From the NCBI RefSeq assembly GCF_000377625.1, contig NZ_KB898327.1:62001-126000 (forward strand): a DNA stretch of 64,000 bases, read 5' to 3'. Shown here in pieces: positions 25,917 through 34,922 of the stretch (position 1 is its first letter; every line of letters starts with the position of its first letter). Position numbers and translations under genes: made by a program. Source of the stretch: Prevotella veroralis DSM 19559 = JCM 6290. Lineage in GTDB: Bacteria; Bacteroidota; Bacteroidia; Bacteroidales; Bacteroidaceae. The notes beneath the pieces were generated by a model. That model was given only the letters and a program-made list of their open reading frames with translations. It was not told the DNA's origin and searched no databases.

Positions 25917-25947
25917 GATAGGTTATTTAACTAGCGTTTGATATTGC

Positions 25948-28098
25948 CTAAGGGCGATCAGAAGGCTTAACACCGAATTGCGAAGGCTTATTACCCATAA
26001 CAAATTCGAGTGTTCCACCACGTACTATATCCTTGAAGTCAATGTAAGAACGAGTATAAGGCTTGCCATTCAGCTTCGCACTTTGTATATACTTATTCTC
26101 GGAACTATTGTTATGCGCAACTACACGGAAAGTCTTTCCATTACCAACATTCAATGTTGCTTCATCGAAGAGTGGCGATCCAAAGACATAACGACCACCA
26201 GCTGGATCAACCTGATAGAAGCCTACCGAAGACAGGATATACCATGCTGACATCTGTCCAACATCCTCATTTCCACTCAAACCATCAAAGTCATCATGAT
26301 ACAAGTTAGCCAAGACATAACGTATCTTGTCAGCCCCTTTCCAAGGTTGCCCAACATAGTTATACATATAGAGGATGTGGTGACTTGGCTCGTTACCATG
26401 CGCATATTGACCAATTAAACCAGTAATGTCTGGTGAGGCATCAGCACCCATATCACCATTGACAATGAATAGTGAATCGAGCTTAGAGACGAATGGTTTC
26501 TCCCCACCAAAGGCTGAAACAAGCCCGTGAACATCATGTGGAACTAACCAAACATACTGCCAAGCATTACCCTCAGTATAGTCATCCTGACGATGAACCG
26601 TGCTGAATGGATCGAATGGCTCACGGAACTTATGGTCGGAAGTAACGCCTCTCATGAACTTTGTTTGCTTATCGAAATAGAAGTCACGATAGGACTGGCT
26701 ACGCTTGTAGAAGTACTTATAATCCTCTGTCTTACCCAACTGCTTAGCAAGTTTGGCTATACAAGCATCGGCGAGCGCATACTCTAATCCCTTAGCAACC
26801 GTCTCCTTCTCTGGGTCGAGATCACAAGGAATATAACCGTATTTCTTCAATAGTCCCATACCTCGTTCATCTCTCATTGCAGAGGCTTTAACAGCTTCAA
26901 AGACAGCCTTCTTATCCACATTAAATCCTTTCAAAGCAATATCTACAAGTACAGGAATGCCAGGATTACCCACCATACAGTCTGTTTCATTACCCATCAA
27001 GTGCCAAACAGGGAGCTTACCTTGCTGCTTGAAGATATGTAGCATTGTCTCCGCAAGATCACGTTGCATCTCTGGTTGAATAAGCGTCATCAAGGGGAAG
27101 GCTGCACGATAAGTGTCCCAGAGAGAGAAGGTGGTGTAATCAGTGAAGTCACCCTTATGCGTCTTACCATCTGCCCCACGATACTCTCCATTCACATCAC
27201 TAAACACTGAAGGGGCTATCATCGTATGATAAAGTGCTGTATAGAATATACGTTTCGCACGCTCGTCCTGTGTCTTAATTGCAATCTTACTTAGCTCACG
27301 ATTCCAATCGGCATTCGCTTTAGACACAACACTTGCAAAGTTCCATCCAGGAAGCTCCTGTTGCAGATTCTCTCGAGCATTCTCTACGCTAACAGCAGAT
27401 ATACCAACCTTCACTAAAAGAGGCTGACTGGTTGATGCAACCGAGAATATTCCTATTGTATCACGCTCATTCTCTTCAAGTTTAACAGGCTCTGAAAACT
27501 CCGCAACAAAGTAAACTCGCTGGTCTTTAGCCCATCCTTCAGACAAGCGGAATCCTGTGATGGTCTTATCTGACTCCTGCTTGAACTTGCAAGAAGTCAT
27601 CTTATCCCATCCAATCCCTTGTGCGAGATTCAAAGCTATATAGCCCTTTGTAGCATCGGCTGGGAATGAGTAACGATGAAAGGCTACACGTTGGGTTGCG
27701 GTCAACTCTACCCTAATTCCTGAAGCTAACATCACCGAATAATAACCGGGACGGACATACTCTGCTCTATGCGAGAACTTCACTTCACGCTGTGAAGGGT
27801 TGGTCATAGGTAATAGAGAGACATCACCCAAGTCGCCAATACCCGTACCACTAAGGTGCATCTGCCCGAAGCCAATCACCGTAGAATCGCTATAATGATA
27901 GCCTGAACACCAATCCCAACCTTGTTTCTTTTGCGTTGGACCTGCTTGAATGTTACCAAATGGAACATTAGCACCTAGGAAGACATGACCATGACCACCT
28001 GTACCAATGAAAGGATTCACATACTGCGCGTAGTCTTGTGCACTAACAGAGAAGATTGTTGCTAGCGCTACAGCAGCAGTCAAAAAGATTTTCTTCAT
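25948..28098 (-). CDS. GH92 alpha-mannosidase (GNEPSHH type)
   Basis: A calcium-dependent exo-alpha-mannosidase of family GH92, 716 residues, secreted through a signal peptide (MKKIFLTAAVALATIFSVSA) cleaved before QDYAQYVNPFIGTGGHGHVF. Family marks are NVPFGNIQAGPTQKKQGWDW, GFGQMHLSGTGIGDLGD, SLWDTYRAAFPL, WHLMGNETDCMVGNPGIPVL (with the catalytic-region Glu), and AHGNEPSHHILYMYNYVGQP. The Ca-binding and acid/base residues appear intact. The GNEPSHH form is, in the family literature, linked to alpha-1,2 specificity; this is inference here. It is likely periplasmic and removes mannose from high-mannose chains. Upstream lies a 677-bp gap holding array B. Confidence 0.94.
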   Translation of the reverse strand: MKKIFLTAAVALATIFSVSAQDYAQYVNPFIGTGGHGHVFLGANVPFGNIQAGPTQKKQGWDWCSGYHYSDSTVIGFGQMHLSGTGIGDLGDVSLLPMTNPSQREVKFSHRAEYVRPGYYSVMLASGIRVELTATQRVAFHRYSFPADATKGYIALNLAQGIGWDKMTSCKFKQESDKTITGFRLSEGWAKDQRVYFVAEFSEPVKLEENERDTIGIFSVASTSQPLLVKVGISAVSVENARENLQQELPGWNFASVVSKANADWNRELSKIAIKTQDERAKRIFYTALYHTMIAPSVFSDVNGEYRGADGKTHKGDFTDYTTFSLWDTYRAAFPLMTLIQPEMQRDLAETMLHIFKQQGKLPVWHLMGNETDCMVGNPGIPVLVDIALKGFNVDKKAVFEAVKASAMRDERGMGLLKKYGYIPCDLDPEKETVAKGLEYALADACIAKLAKQLGKTEDYKYFYKRSQSYRDFYFDKQTKFMRGVTSDHKFREPFDPFSTVHRQDDYTEGNAWQYVWLVPHDVHGLVSAFGGEKPFVSKLDSLFIVNGDMGADASPDITGLIGQYAHGNEPSHHILYMYNYVGQPWKGADKIRYVLANLYHDDFDGLSGNEDVGQMSAWYILSSVGFYQVDPAGGRYVFGSPLFDEATLNVGNGKTFRVVAHNNSSENKYIQSAKLNGKPYTRSYIDFKDIVRGGTLEFVMGNKPSQFGVKPSDRP

Positions 28099-28344
28099 AA
28101 AGTTATAAATACTATTTATGATGACAGAATGACTCTACTCCGCATCGGGAGTTCTACTGTCTATGATTGAAAAGAATATTCACTTACTGAACGGGTACAT
28201 AGAGAGAGCCATAACGGAATATCCTTTACGAATAAAAGAGAGGGTAATATTTCTGCTCACTAACTTACTGATAAAGTTTAAGTTATAATCCCGTTGGACT
28301 AATTAGGCTGGCTAGTACCACTGTTTTAAGTTATATTGATGAGA

Positions 28345-28352
28345 CAAATTTA
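28345..28352 (-). promoter_or_regulatory. possible -7 box TAAATTTG for the GH92 gene
   Basis: Reads TAAATTTG on the minus strand, about 247 bp upstream of the GH92 ATG, implying a long leader. Weak support. Confidence 0.35.
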
Positions 28353-28483
28353 GCAACTATTAATGACATATCAAAACATTTCAATAACAAATGTCATTGC
28401 ATAGTATAAAAATGAGAGAGTAAACGATACGAAAGGGAGAAACCATAGAGGGGATATCTCTCCGCCGACTTTATCGTATCATG

Positions 28484-28637
28484 GAGTATCATCAGGGTGA
28501 TACTGGAGTATCATCAGGGTGATACTGGAATATCATCAGGGTGATACTGGAGTATCATTAGGGTGATACTGGAATATCATTAGGATGATACTGGAATATC
28601 ATTAGGATGATACTGGAATATCATTAGGATGATACAG
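28484..28637. repeat. 22-bp tandem palindromic array B
   Basis: Seven consecutive units of exactly 22 bp, starting at 28484, 28506, 28528, 28550, 28572, 28594 and 28616. Each holds a palindromic core such as GTATCATCAGGGTGATAC; the last three read ATATCATTAGGATGATAC. It lies in the 677-bp gap between the start of GH92 and the end of GH20, where I see no gene. The gradual change from TCAGGG to TTAGGA cores along the array looks like ongoing unit duplication or conversion. Confidence 0.95.
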
Positions 28638-28699
28638 AAGTAACACGTATGTATAAAGTTTGCATATCATGCGATTGCGAAAGGCTTATAACGCATGAA

Positions 28700-28724
28700 G
28701 GCTTGGCACTCTTCATGCCAAGCC
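28700..28724. terminator. hairpin GGCTTGGCA / TGCCAAGCC after GH20
   Basis: A perfect 9-bp stem (28700-28708 with 28716-28724), about 50 bp beyond the stop of the minus-strand GH20 gene. The T-tract on the minus strand is poor, so its role as terminator is tentative. Confidence 0.5.
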
Positions 28725-28775
28725 CTCATTTCCTTTAGATAGGATCGTCGATTTAATAGTAATGAAATACGACCT

Positions 28776-30872
28776 TTACTTCTTATTAATGATGATTTCG
28801 TCTGTGAAGATCCACGCATCTGGCTCACGCGAGGTGGCTTTCAAACGCACATAACGCGCCTGTACCGAACCCTTCCAGCGATAGGGGTAAACAAGGTAAT
28901 CGCTGCTTGTCTTGATACCAGGGAGCGTCTCATCTATTGTGGTAAACTTCTTTCCATCCTTTGAGACAAGTAGGGTTATGGTGTTAGGAACATAGATGAC
29001 AGCCTCCAACTGGTGCATGAAGTTGGCTTCCACATCCTTAATATCAGTTACCTTCCCCATGTCTACAATCACGTCAACGCCGGTGCTATCTATAAAGCCC
29101 TGCCATCTTCCCTCAAGGTAGCCCCAGTCTCCACACAGTCCATTGGTCAGCGTACTATCGCCTTCTGCACGATATTTCTCAGCGTATCGACCGAGATAGG
29201 TCACGGGTTTACCCAAACCTTCATGCTGCACGATGGAACGGCTTTCAGGGCGTGCGCCTTTCTCTTTTCGAATGTCGAAAGCATTATAGCCAGCACGTTT
29301 GAGTGCATCAGTTGTTGTAATTACTCGTTGACGGAAGTCGGCATAGCCTGTACGTTGCTTCGTCCATCCCGTCTCGGCTAATGCAAGCAATCGGGGGTAT
29401 ATCATATACTCTAGATGGTCAGGCTTCTCTATAAATTCCGTCCATACACAACCCTGTACACCATCGATATATTTCTCCAAAGACGTACCCTTATAAGCCG
29501 CTGGGATAGGGTCATAGTTGTAAGTCTTCTCCAATCTCGTATATCCTCCTTGCGCCTTTGGTTCCGTCATTGGGTCATCCTGATACATATTCAAATAGCA
29601 GAACTCTTGCGGTGCCATGACCACGTGGTGCCCACTCTTAGCGGCAGTCAATCCTGCTTCAGTGCCACGCCATGACATGACAGCGGCATTGGGAGCTAAA
29701 GTGCCTTCCATGATTTCATCCCATCCGAGGAGCTTTCTACCATTATCGTTAAGGAAGCGTTCTATGCGGTGAGTGAAATGACTCTGTAACTCGGCTACGT
29801 CCTTTAGATGATAGTCCTTCATTACACGCTGACAGTCGGGGCACGTCTTCCATGTGCGGCGTTCCGCCTCATCGCCTCCTATGTGAATGTACTTTGAAGG
29901 GAAGAGTTGCATTACCTCTTTCAATACATTCTCCATGAAAGTATAGGTCTGTTCTTTCCCTACGCATAAATCTGACTGAGTATAGGGCTTACCCGTACAT
30001 GACAACTCAGGGTAAGCATAGACAACCTCATCACTGTGCCCAGGCATTTCAATCTCTGGTATGATGGTGATATGGCGTGCAGCGGCATAATCGACAATCT
30101 CTTTAATGTCGTCCTGCGTGTAATAGCCACCATGTATATTCATTCCCTTCCAACATACAAGGCGGCTAGGATTAGGCGAATACTGGCGGTTCTTTCCGTT
30201 CCACCACTTCGTCCAGTCAGATTCTGTTCTATAGGCAGTCTCCTCTGTTAGGCGTGGATATTGCTTCACTTCCATGCGCCATCCGCCGCCGTCAGTGAGG
30301 TGCCAGTGGAATCTGTCGAGCTTGAAATACGCCATAGCGTCCAATTGCTTCTTGATTTCATCACTCGACCAGAAGTGTCTTGAGCAGTCTATCATCAGAC
30401 CACGATAAGCGAAACGGGGTGTATCTGTTATCTTTACACAAGGAATCTGGCGATCCTTCTCCAGCTGTCGTAGTGTTTGCAAACCATAGAAAAGTCCCAT
30501 AGGAGTTCTCGCCTGTATGGTCACGGCTGTTGGGGTAACATTTAACTCATACTCTTGTAGGCTTACGCTATCTGCCGCCATCGCCGCCTCCTGTTCCGTA
30601 CCAGTACAGATGAGGCGCAAGGGTGCATCAGCAGAGGGATTCTTTACGGATGAGAACGGAATATTCATTACATCTGAGGTGTACTGATTCAGTATCTTGA
30701 AGTCCTTTCCTTTAAGATTGGTCACGCCTTGTAGCCCCTTAGCCAATGTGAAAGTGCCTTGCTGACGAGTGATATTCTCGGGTTGAGGGATAATGCTCTG
30801 CGCACTGACAGGTTGTGTGATTGACGCTGATAACAGCAAGAATGCTGCGCCTATAAATACTTTTTTAATCAT
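28776..30872 (-). CDS. GH20 beta-N-acetylhexosaminidase
   Basis: A secreted exo-hexosaminidase that removes terminal beta-GlcNAc/GalNAc, 698 residues. It has a signal peptide (MIKKVFIGAAFLLLSASITQ to VSAQ) and an N-terminal GH20b domain. The catalytic barrel shows PRFAYRGLMIDCSRHFWSSD, RFHWHLTDGGGWRMEVKQYP, IIPEIEMPGHSDEVVYAYPE, and HIGGDEAERRTWKTCPDCQR with the catalytic Asp-Glu pair near residue 325; GCVWTEFIEKPDHLEYMIYP follows. A C-terminal region of about 140 residues ends YVRLKATSREPDAWIFTDEI and looks like a discoidin-type or chitobiase C-terminal domain. It is 57 bp downstream of the second GH92 gene and probably co-transcribed with it. Confidence 0.95.
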   Translation of the reverse strand: MIKKVFIGAAFLLLSASITQPVSAQSIIPQPENITRQQGTFTLAKGLQGVTNLKGKDFKILNQYTSDVMNIPFSSVKNPSADAPLRLICTGTEQEAAMAADSVSLQEYELNVTPTAVTIQARTPMGLFYGLQTLRQLEKDRQIPCVKITDTPRFAYRGLMIDCSRHFWSSDEIKKQLDAMAYFKLDRFHWHLTDGGGWRMEVKQYPRLTEETAYRTESDWTKWWNGKNRQYSPNPSRLVCWKGMNIHGGYYTQDDIKEIVDYAAARHITIIPEIEMPGHSDEVVYAYPELSCTGKPYTQSDLCVGKEQTYTFMENVLKEVMQLFPSKYIHIGGDEAERRTWKTCPDCQRVMKDYHLKDVAELQSHFTHRIERFLNDNGRKLLGWDEIMEGTLAPNAAVMSWRGTEAGLTAAKSGHHVVMAPQEFCYLNMYQDDPMTEPKAQGGYTRLEKTYNYDPIPAAYKGTSLEKYIDGVQGCVWTEFIEKPDHLEYMIYPRLLALAETGWTKQRTGYADFRQRVITTTDALKRAGYNAFDIRKEKGARPESRSIVQHEGLGKPVTYLGRYAEKYRAEGDSTLTNGLCGDWGYLEGRWQGFIDSTGVDVIVDMGKVTDIKDVEANFMHQLEAVIYVPNTITLLVSKDGKKFTTIDETLPGIKTSSDYLVYPYRWKGSVQARYVRLKATSREPDAWIFTDEIIINKK

Positions 30873-30929
30873 GAATATAGTGTCGTTGTGGTGGGATATA
30901 CGATAGGAATTAGCCTCGAATGACCCACC

Positions 30930-33188
30930 TTATTTCTTTAAATAAAACTTTAATACTCCGCCCTTCAAGAGCTCTTCATTACTGATGCGATATTGGTTCC
31001 ACGCCTTACCACCTAATTCCATCTTACTGATGATAACGTCATCGGGATTAGGGTGCACAGCCTCAATAACGAGCTTGTCCCTACCCCACTGCGCCTTATC
31101 CAGACGGATGGTTACCTTGTCAAAGACGGGGGATGTGAGGGTGTAATAGGGGTCGCCAGGGCAATCGGGATAGAATCCTATCATATTGAAGACTGCCCAA
31201 GCTGACATGGTTCCCGTATCGTCATTACCAGGAATGCCTTCTGGCGCATTCTTGAAATATTCCTTCAAGAGTCTGCGTGTCTGTACCTGTGTACGCCACT
31301 CGTCACCCTTGAAATATGAGAAGAGGTAAGGATAAGCAATATCGGGTTCATTGGCAGGGTCGTAATATCCCTTATCAAAGACGCTCTGTAACTTATCGAC
31401 GAATGACTTCTGACCTCCCATCAGCTTTGCTAAGCCTTTCACATCATGTGGCACATAGAACGAATAGTTCCAAGAATTGCCCTCGTGGAAGCCAGGTGAC
31501 GGCTCGAAGTTCTCTCCCTGCTTAGGGTCAAAGGGCTTATAGAAGCTACCATCGGGCATGATGGGGCGGAATACGCCATACTCCTTGCTGTAATAATGGC
31601 GATAACCTAACGAGCGATCATAGAAGAGTTTGGCGTCAGCTTTCTTGCCTAAGGCAGCTGCTAAACGTGATAGCGCATTATCTGCAATGTAATATTCCAG
31701 TGCGTGAGAGACCGAGTTATCATATTGTTCGTGCAGAGCAACATAGCCTTTCTGCATATACTCATCATTATCTGGGCGCAACGGATTATCGCTACCTTTC
31801 GTTAGCGCAGACTTACGGAAAGCCTCGTATGCCTTATTGATGTCGTAACCACGCAAGCCCTTGAGCCACGAATCGGTGATGACGGGAATCGCTGGGTCGC
31901 CTTCCATGGTGTAAGTCTCGCGACCAAAGAGTTCCCACTTCGGCATCCATCCATGTTCGTCATACATATCAATCATTGTACGAATCATATCACGCTGACG
32001 TTCTGGATAGACTAAGGTAAGCAACTGATGCACGTTGCGGTAAGTGTCCCAAAGCGAGAAGACGGTATAGCGGTTGCCCTCTTTTATGGTGCGAATATCG
32101 TTGCTCTCCATTGCTGGATATTGCCCATTGACGTCCTGTAGGATGTTAGGATGGATGAGGGTATGGTACAAGGCGGTATAGAAGATGGTGCGTTCCGTCT
32201 TCGTGCCTCCTTCAACGAGGATACGAGAAAGGTCATCATTCCACTGCTTGCGAGCGGCATTGTAGATGGCGTCAAAGTTCTTTCCATGCTGTTCGGCATT
32301 GAGATTCTCTCGTGCATTTGCAATACTGACAAATGATACGCCCATCTGTACTTCTACTTGCTCGTTAGCATCTGTATCGAAGTTCATCCATACTCCTATA
32401 TCATCGCCCGATAACTCTTTCTGATACTTCTTATAGAGCTTATACTTGCCATTGTCTGCATCCCATTCTGCCTCAACGCCTGTCATAGCACGTTGTTTCT
32501 TCCAATAGCCCGACTCTAAAGGCTTTTTGCTTATGCGCATAACGAAGTAGATAGGGAACACTGCCTGTGGGTTATAACAGAAGGTTCCTTGTAACTTCAT
32601 GCCCTCAAACTCGGTATTGCTTACCTTCCGCACCATGGCTCCCGTCTCATTCGTGAGCCCCTCGCCTAAGTTCAACAAAACGTGGCTCTCGCCTTTGGGG
32701 AACGTAAAGCGAGCTACTGAGGTGCGCGGTGTTGCGGTTACTTCGGTCTTGATGTCGTATTTGGTAAGATGGTTCGAGTAATAACCGGGATGGGCTACTT
32801 CCTTATCGTAAGTGCTACCATAGTTCTTATAGTCTACATCTAACTTCCCCGTCGTTGGCATAAGCAATAACGAGCCCACTTCTGGGCAACCTACGCCACT
32901 AAGGTTCACATGAGAGAAGCCTGTGAAATAGACATTATGATATTCATAAGGTGTTGACCACCATCTTGCATCCTTATCATACTTATTCAAGTCGGAACCC
33001 ATCACATTAAAGGGAACGACTGACATCAAACCATTCGGGCACACAGCACCAGGGTTGGTTGTTCCGAAGTTGGATGTTCCAATGAAAGGATTAACAAGAT
33101 CAACGGGTTCCTCGCCTGTCTTATCTGCAGCTCTCAAGGATAGAAAAGATAAGGAAATAAGGATTCCCAATAGGAGTTTAGGTCTCAT
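30930..33188 (-). CDS. GH92 alpha-mannosidase (divergent active-site type)
   Basis: A second GH92 enzyme, 752 residues from ATG at 33188 (MRPKLLLGILISLSFLSLRA signal peptide). The longer reading from 33221 adds eleven residues without improving the signal. Family marks include VNPFIGTSNFGTTNPGAVCP, GFSHVNLSGVGCPEVGSLLL, VFSLWDTYRNVHQLLTLVYP and WELFGRETYTMEGDPAIPVI. The position of GNEPSHH in the other GH92 is here DPANEPDIAYPYLFSYF, so the two His residues are replaced. This suggests a different linkage preference (such as alpha-1,3 or alpha-1,6), which is inference. The gene follows GH130 (150-bp gap) and precedes GH20 (57 bp), all on the minus strand. Confidence 0.92.
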   Translation of the reverse strand: MRPKLLLGILISLSFLSLRAADKTGEEPVDLVNPFIGTSNFGTTNPGAVCPNGLMSVVPFNVMGSDLNKYDKDARWWSTPYEYHNVYFTGFSHVNLSGVGCPEVGSLLLMPTTGKLDVDYKNYGSTYDKEVAHPGYYSNHLTKYDIKTEVTATPRTSVARFTFPKGESHVLLNLGEGLTNETGAMVRKVSNTEFEGMKLQGTFCYNPQAVFPIYFVMRISKKPLESGYWKKQRAMTGVEAEWDADNGKYKLYKKYQKELSGDDIGVWMNFDTDANEQVEVQMGVSFVSIANARENLNAEQHGKNFDAIYNAARKQWNDDLSRILVEGGTKTERTIFYTALYHTLIHPNILQDVNGQYPAMESNDIRTIKEGNRYTVFSLWDTYRNVHQLLTLVYPERQRDMIRTMIDMYDEHGWMPKWELFGRETYTMEGDPAIPVITDSWLKGLRGYDINKAYEAFRKSALTKGSDNPLRPDNDEYMQKGYVALHEQYDNSVSHALEYYIADNALSRLAAALGKKADAKLFYDRSLGYRHYYSKEYGVFRPIMPDGSFYKPFDPKQGENFEPSPGFHEGNSWNYSFYVPHDVKGLAKLMGGQKSFVDKLQSVFDKGYYDPANEPDIAYPYLFSYFKGDEWRTQVQTRRLLKEYFKNAPEGIPGNDDTGTMSAWAVFNMIGFYPDCPGDPYYTLTSPVFDKVTIRLDKAQWGRDKLVIEAVHPNPDDVIISKMELGGKAWNQYRISNEELLKGGVLKFYLKK

Positions 33189-33265
33189 AAAAAACATGCA
33201 GTTAATAGTTATTGCTGCCATGGCACATGAATGAAAAGGACTATGGCGAGCCTATAAGAAAATGA

Positions 33266-33314
33266 CTACGCACATCTCTGACATTATATGATAATACACC
33301 GAAGATGTGCGTAG
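33266..33314. repeat. perfect 12-bp inverted repeat between GH130 and GH92
   Basis: CTACGCACATCT (33266-33277) faces AGATGTGCGTAG (33303-33314) with a 25-nt loop, in the 151-bp gap between co-directional genes. No poly-T follows on either strand. Confidence 0.65.
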
Positions 33315-33339
33315 CTCCGTCTTACAAGTAGGTTGAAAC

Positions 33340-34314
33340 TTATAAGATGCTATTGTTCTTTGTAAATTCAACAATCTCTTTGATATAGCCGAACGTCATA
33401 CCAACGACGGTATCAGCTGCACCATAATATACAGCAACACGCTCGCCATCTTGCAAAGCAGCACATGGGAAGACTACATTTGGCACGTCTCCTTGCAATT
33501 CATACGTAGCTGCTGGAGCCAATAGGTAAGGACGAGTACGATAGAGCACCTTCTCTGGGTTGTCCTTATCAAGGATAGCTGCACCCATTGAATAACGGAA
33601 ACCATTACAAGTGTTGATTACGCCGTGATAGAACAAAAGCCAGCCCTCATCGGTCAAGAAAGGAACTGAACCAGCACCAATCTTTGTGCATTGCCATGCG
33701 CTCTCTGGGAAAGGAGTCACCTTCATCACGCAACGATGTTCGCCCCAATACTTCATGTCAGGGCTGAAGCTGATATAGATATCCCCGAAAGGAGTATGAC
33801 CATTATCGCTTGGACGGCTCAACATGGCATACTTCCCGTTAATCTTCTCTGGGAAGAGCACGCCATTTCGGTTGAATGGCAAGAAAGCATTCTCACACTG
33901 ATAGAACTTCTTAAAGTCGAAGGTGTAAGCAATTCCGATCGTTGGTCCGTGATAACCGTTGCACCAAGTAATCCAATAACGATCCTCAATCCATGTAACA
34001 CGTGGGTCATACTTGTACTCTGACTCAATCATTTCAGTGTTACCAGCCTCAAACGTAATAGGCTCGTGATTAATTTCCCAGTTGATACCGTCCTTACTGA
34101 AACCTGCGAAGATGTTCATCTGCACCGCCTTGTTATCGCAACGGAACACCCCAGCGAAGCCATCCTCAAATGGTACGACAGCACTGTTGAAGATACTGTT
34201 TGATGTTGGAATATGATAGCGGTCAATGATTGGATTCTTTGAATAACGCCACATCACATCCTTGCATCCAACAGGACGCTCCTCCCAAGGTAATATATCC
34301 TTAATACTTTTCAT
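33340..34314 (-). CDS. GH130 beta-mannoside phosphorylase family protein
   Basis: GH130 enzymes phosphorolyse beta-mannosides, giving mannose-1-phosphate. From ATG at 34314 the protein has 324 residues and no signal peptide, so it is cytoplasmic. Family-like stretches are [57 protein letters not shown] (with the catalytic Asp region), [35 protein letters not shown], and [20 protein letters not shown] followed by HGV. The 18 extra codons back to 34368 overlap the promoter box at 34366-34373 and are rejected. Together with GH92, GH20 and a NahK-like kinase it fits the known Bacteroides route in which Man-beta-1,4-GlcNAc from N-glycans is phosphorolysed. The exact substrate is inferred from context. 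Confidence 0.9.
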   Translation of the reverse strand: MKSIKDILPWEERPVGCKDVMWRYSKNPIIDRYHIPTSNSIFNSAVVPFEDGFAGVFRCDNKAVQMNIFAGFSKDGINWEINHEPITFEAGNTEMIESEYKYDPRVTWIEDRYWITWCNGYHGPTIGIAYTFDFKKFYQCENAFLPFNRNGVLFPEKINGKYAMLSRPSDNGHTPFGDIYISFSPDMKYWGEHRCVMKVTPFPESAWQCTKIGAGSVPFLTDEGWLLFYHGVINTCNGFRYSMGAAILDKDNPEKVLYRTRPYLLAPAATYELQGDVPNVVFPCAALQDGERVAVYYGAADTVVGMTFGYIKEIVEFTKNNSIL

Positions 34315-34365
34315 TATAAATAGTTTTATGTTTTTAGCTTGTGAATACCACTCAATTTTCGCAAA

Positions 34366-34373
34366 CAAAGTTA
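34366..34373 (-). promoter_or_regulatory. -7 box TAACTTTG for the glycan cluster
   Basis: Reads TAACTTTG on the minus strand, about 52 bp upstream of the GH130 ATG. Likely the main promoter of the minus-strand glycan genes. Confidence 0.6.
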
Positions 34374-34474
34374 ACTTTTTACTTCTACATAGAATAAGAA
34401 TTTATTATTCCTTAATTAGGAAAAACACTTATTAACGGGATATAAAGACTGATCCGACCGCTTTAAAAACAAGT

Positions 34475-34876
34475 GTATACGGGAGAAAGAGGAAAGCAAT
34501 ACGGATAGAGAAGACGGGCAATACGGGCAGAAAAGAAAGGGAATACGGCAAGCATAATAATTTTATCCGTATATTTTCTTGCTTTTATACGTATTTTGTT
34601 ATACTTTTGTACGCATATAATTTCATTTTCAGCATAGTGAAAAAACAATTTCAGCGTAGTGAAAGTATATTTTCAGCGTAGTGAAAATGTTTCATCAGCG
34701 TTGAGAAAATATAATTTGATACGCATTAAATTATGATAGAATACAAGAATAACTATAACGGAATACGGGAATAATTATGACGGAATACGCTTCCGACTGC
34801 GAAAATATACGAATCAAACAGCCAAAGAATATGCTTACAAATGGAAAAGAAAGCGTATCTGACGGCGAAAACGTAC
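34475..34876. repeat. 22-bp-phased palindromic array C, about 400 bp
   Basis: Fills nearly all of the gap between the GH130 and HU-like genes; no gene supported. An ATAC- or CAGC-centred hexamer recurs in strict 22-bp phase: 34475, 34497, 34519, 34541, 34563, 34585, 34607, 34629, 34651, 34673, 34695, 34717, 34739, 34761, 34783, 34805 and 34827, with a further fit at 34871. The four central units are palindromes of the type TTTTCAGCGTAGTGAAAA. The flanks are diverged: CAATACGG-type units to the left, GAATACGG-type to the right, and roughly inverted TTATACGT-type units near the centre. It is the longest of the five arrays and the clearest case of phase being kept after sequence has drifted. Confidence 0.88.
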
Positions 34877-34922
34877 ATAAGAAAAAGAAGAGTAAACGAA
34901 CAAAACAAAATTATAAAAGGTT

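Noticed and set aside
28484-28637. CRISPR array
   Set aside because: Units are contiguous with no unique spacers, the period of 22 bp is too short, and no cas gene is present.
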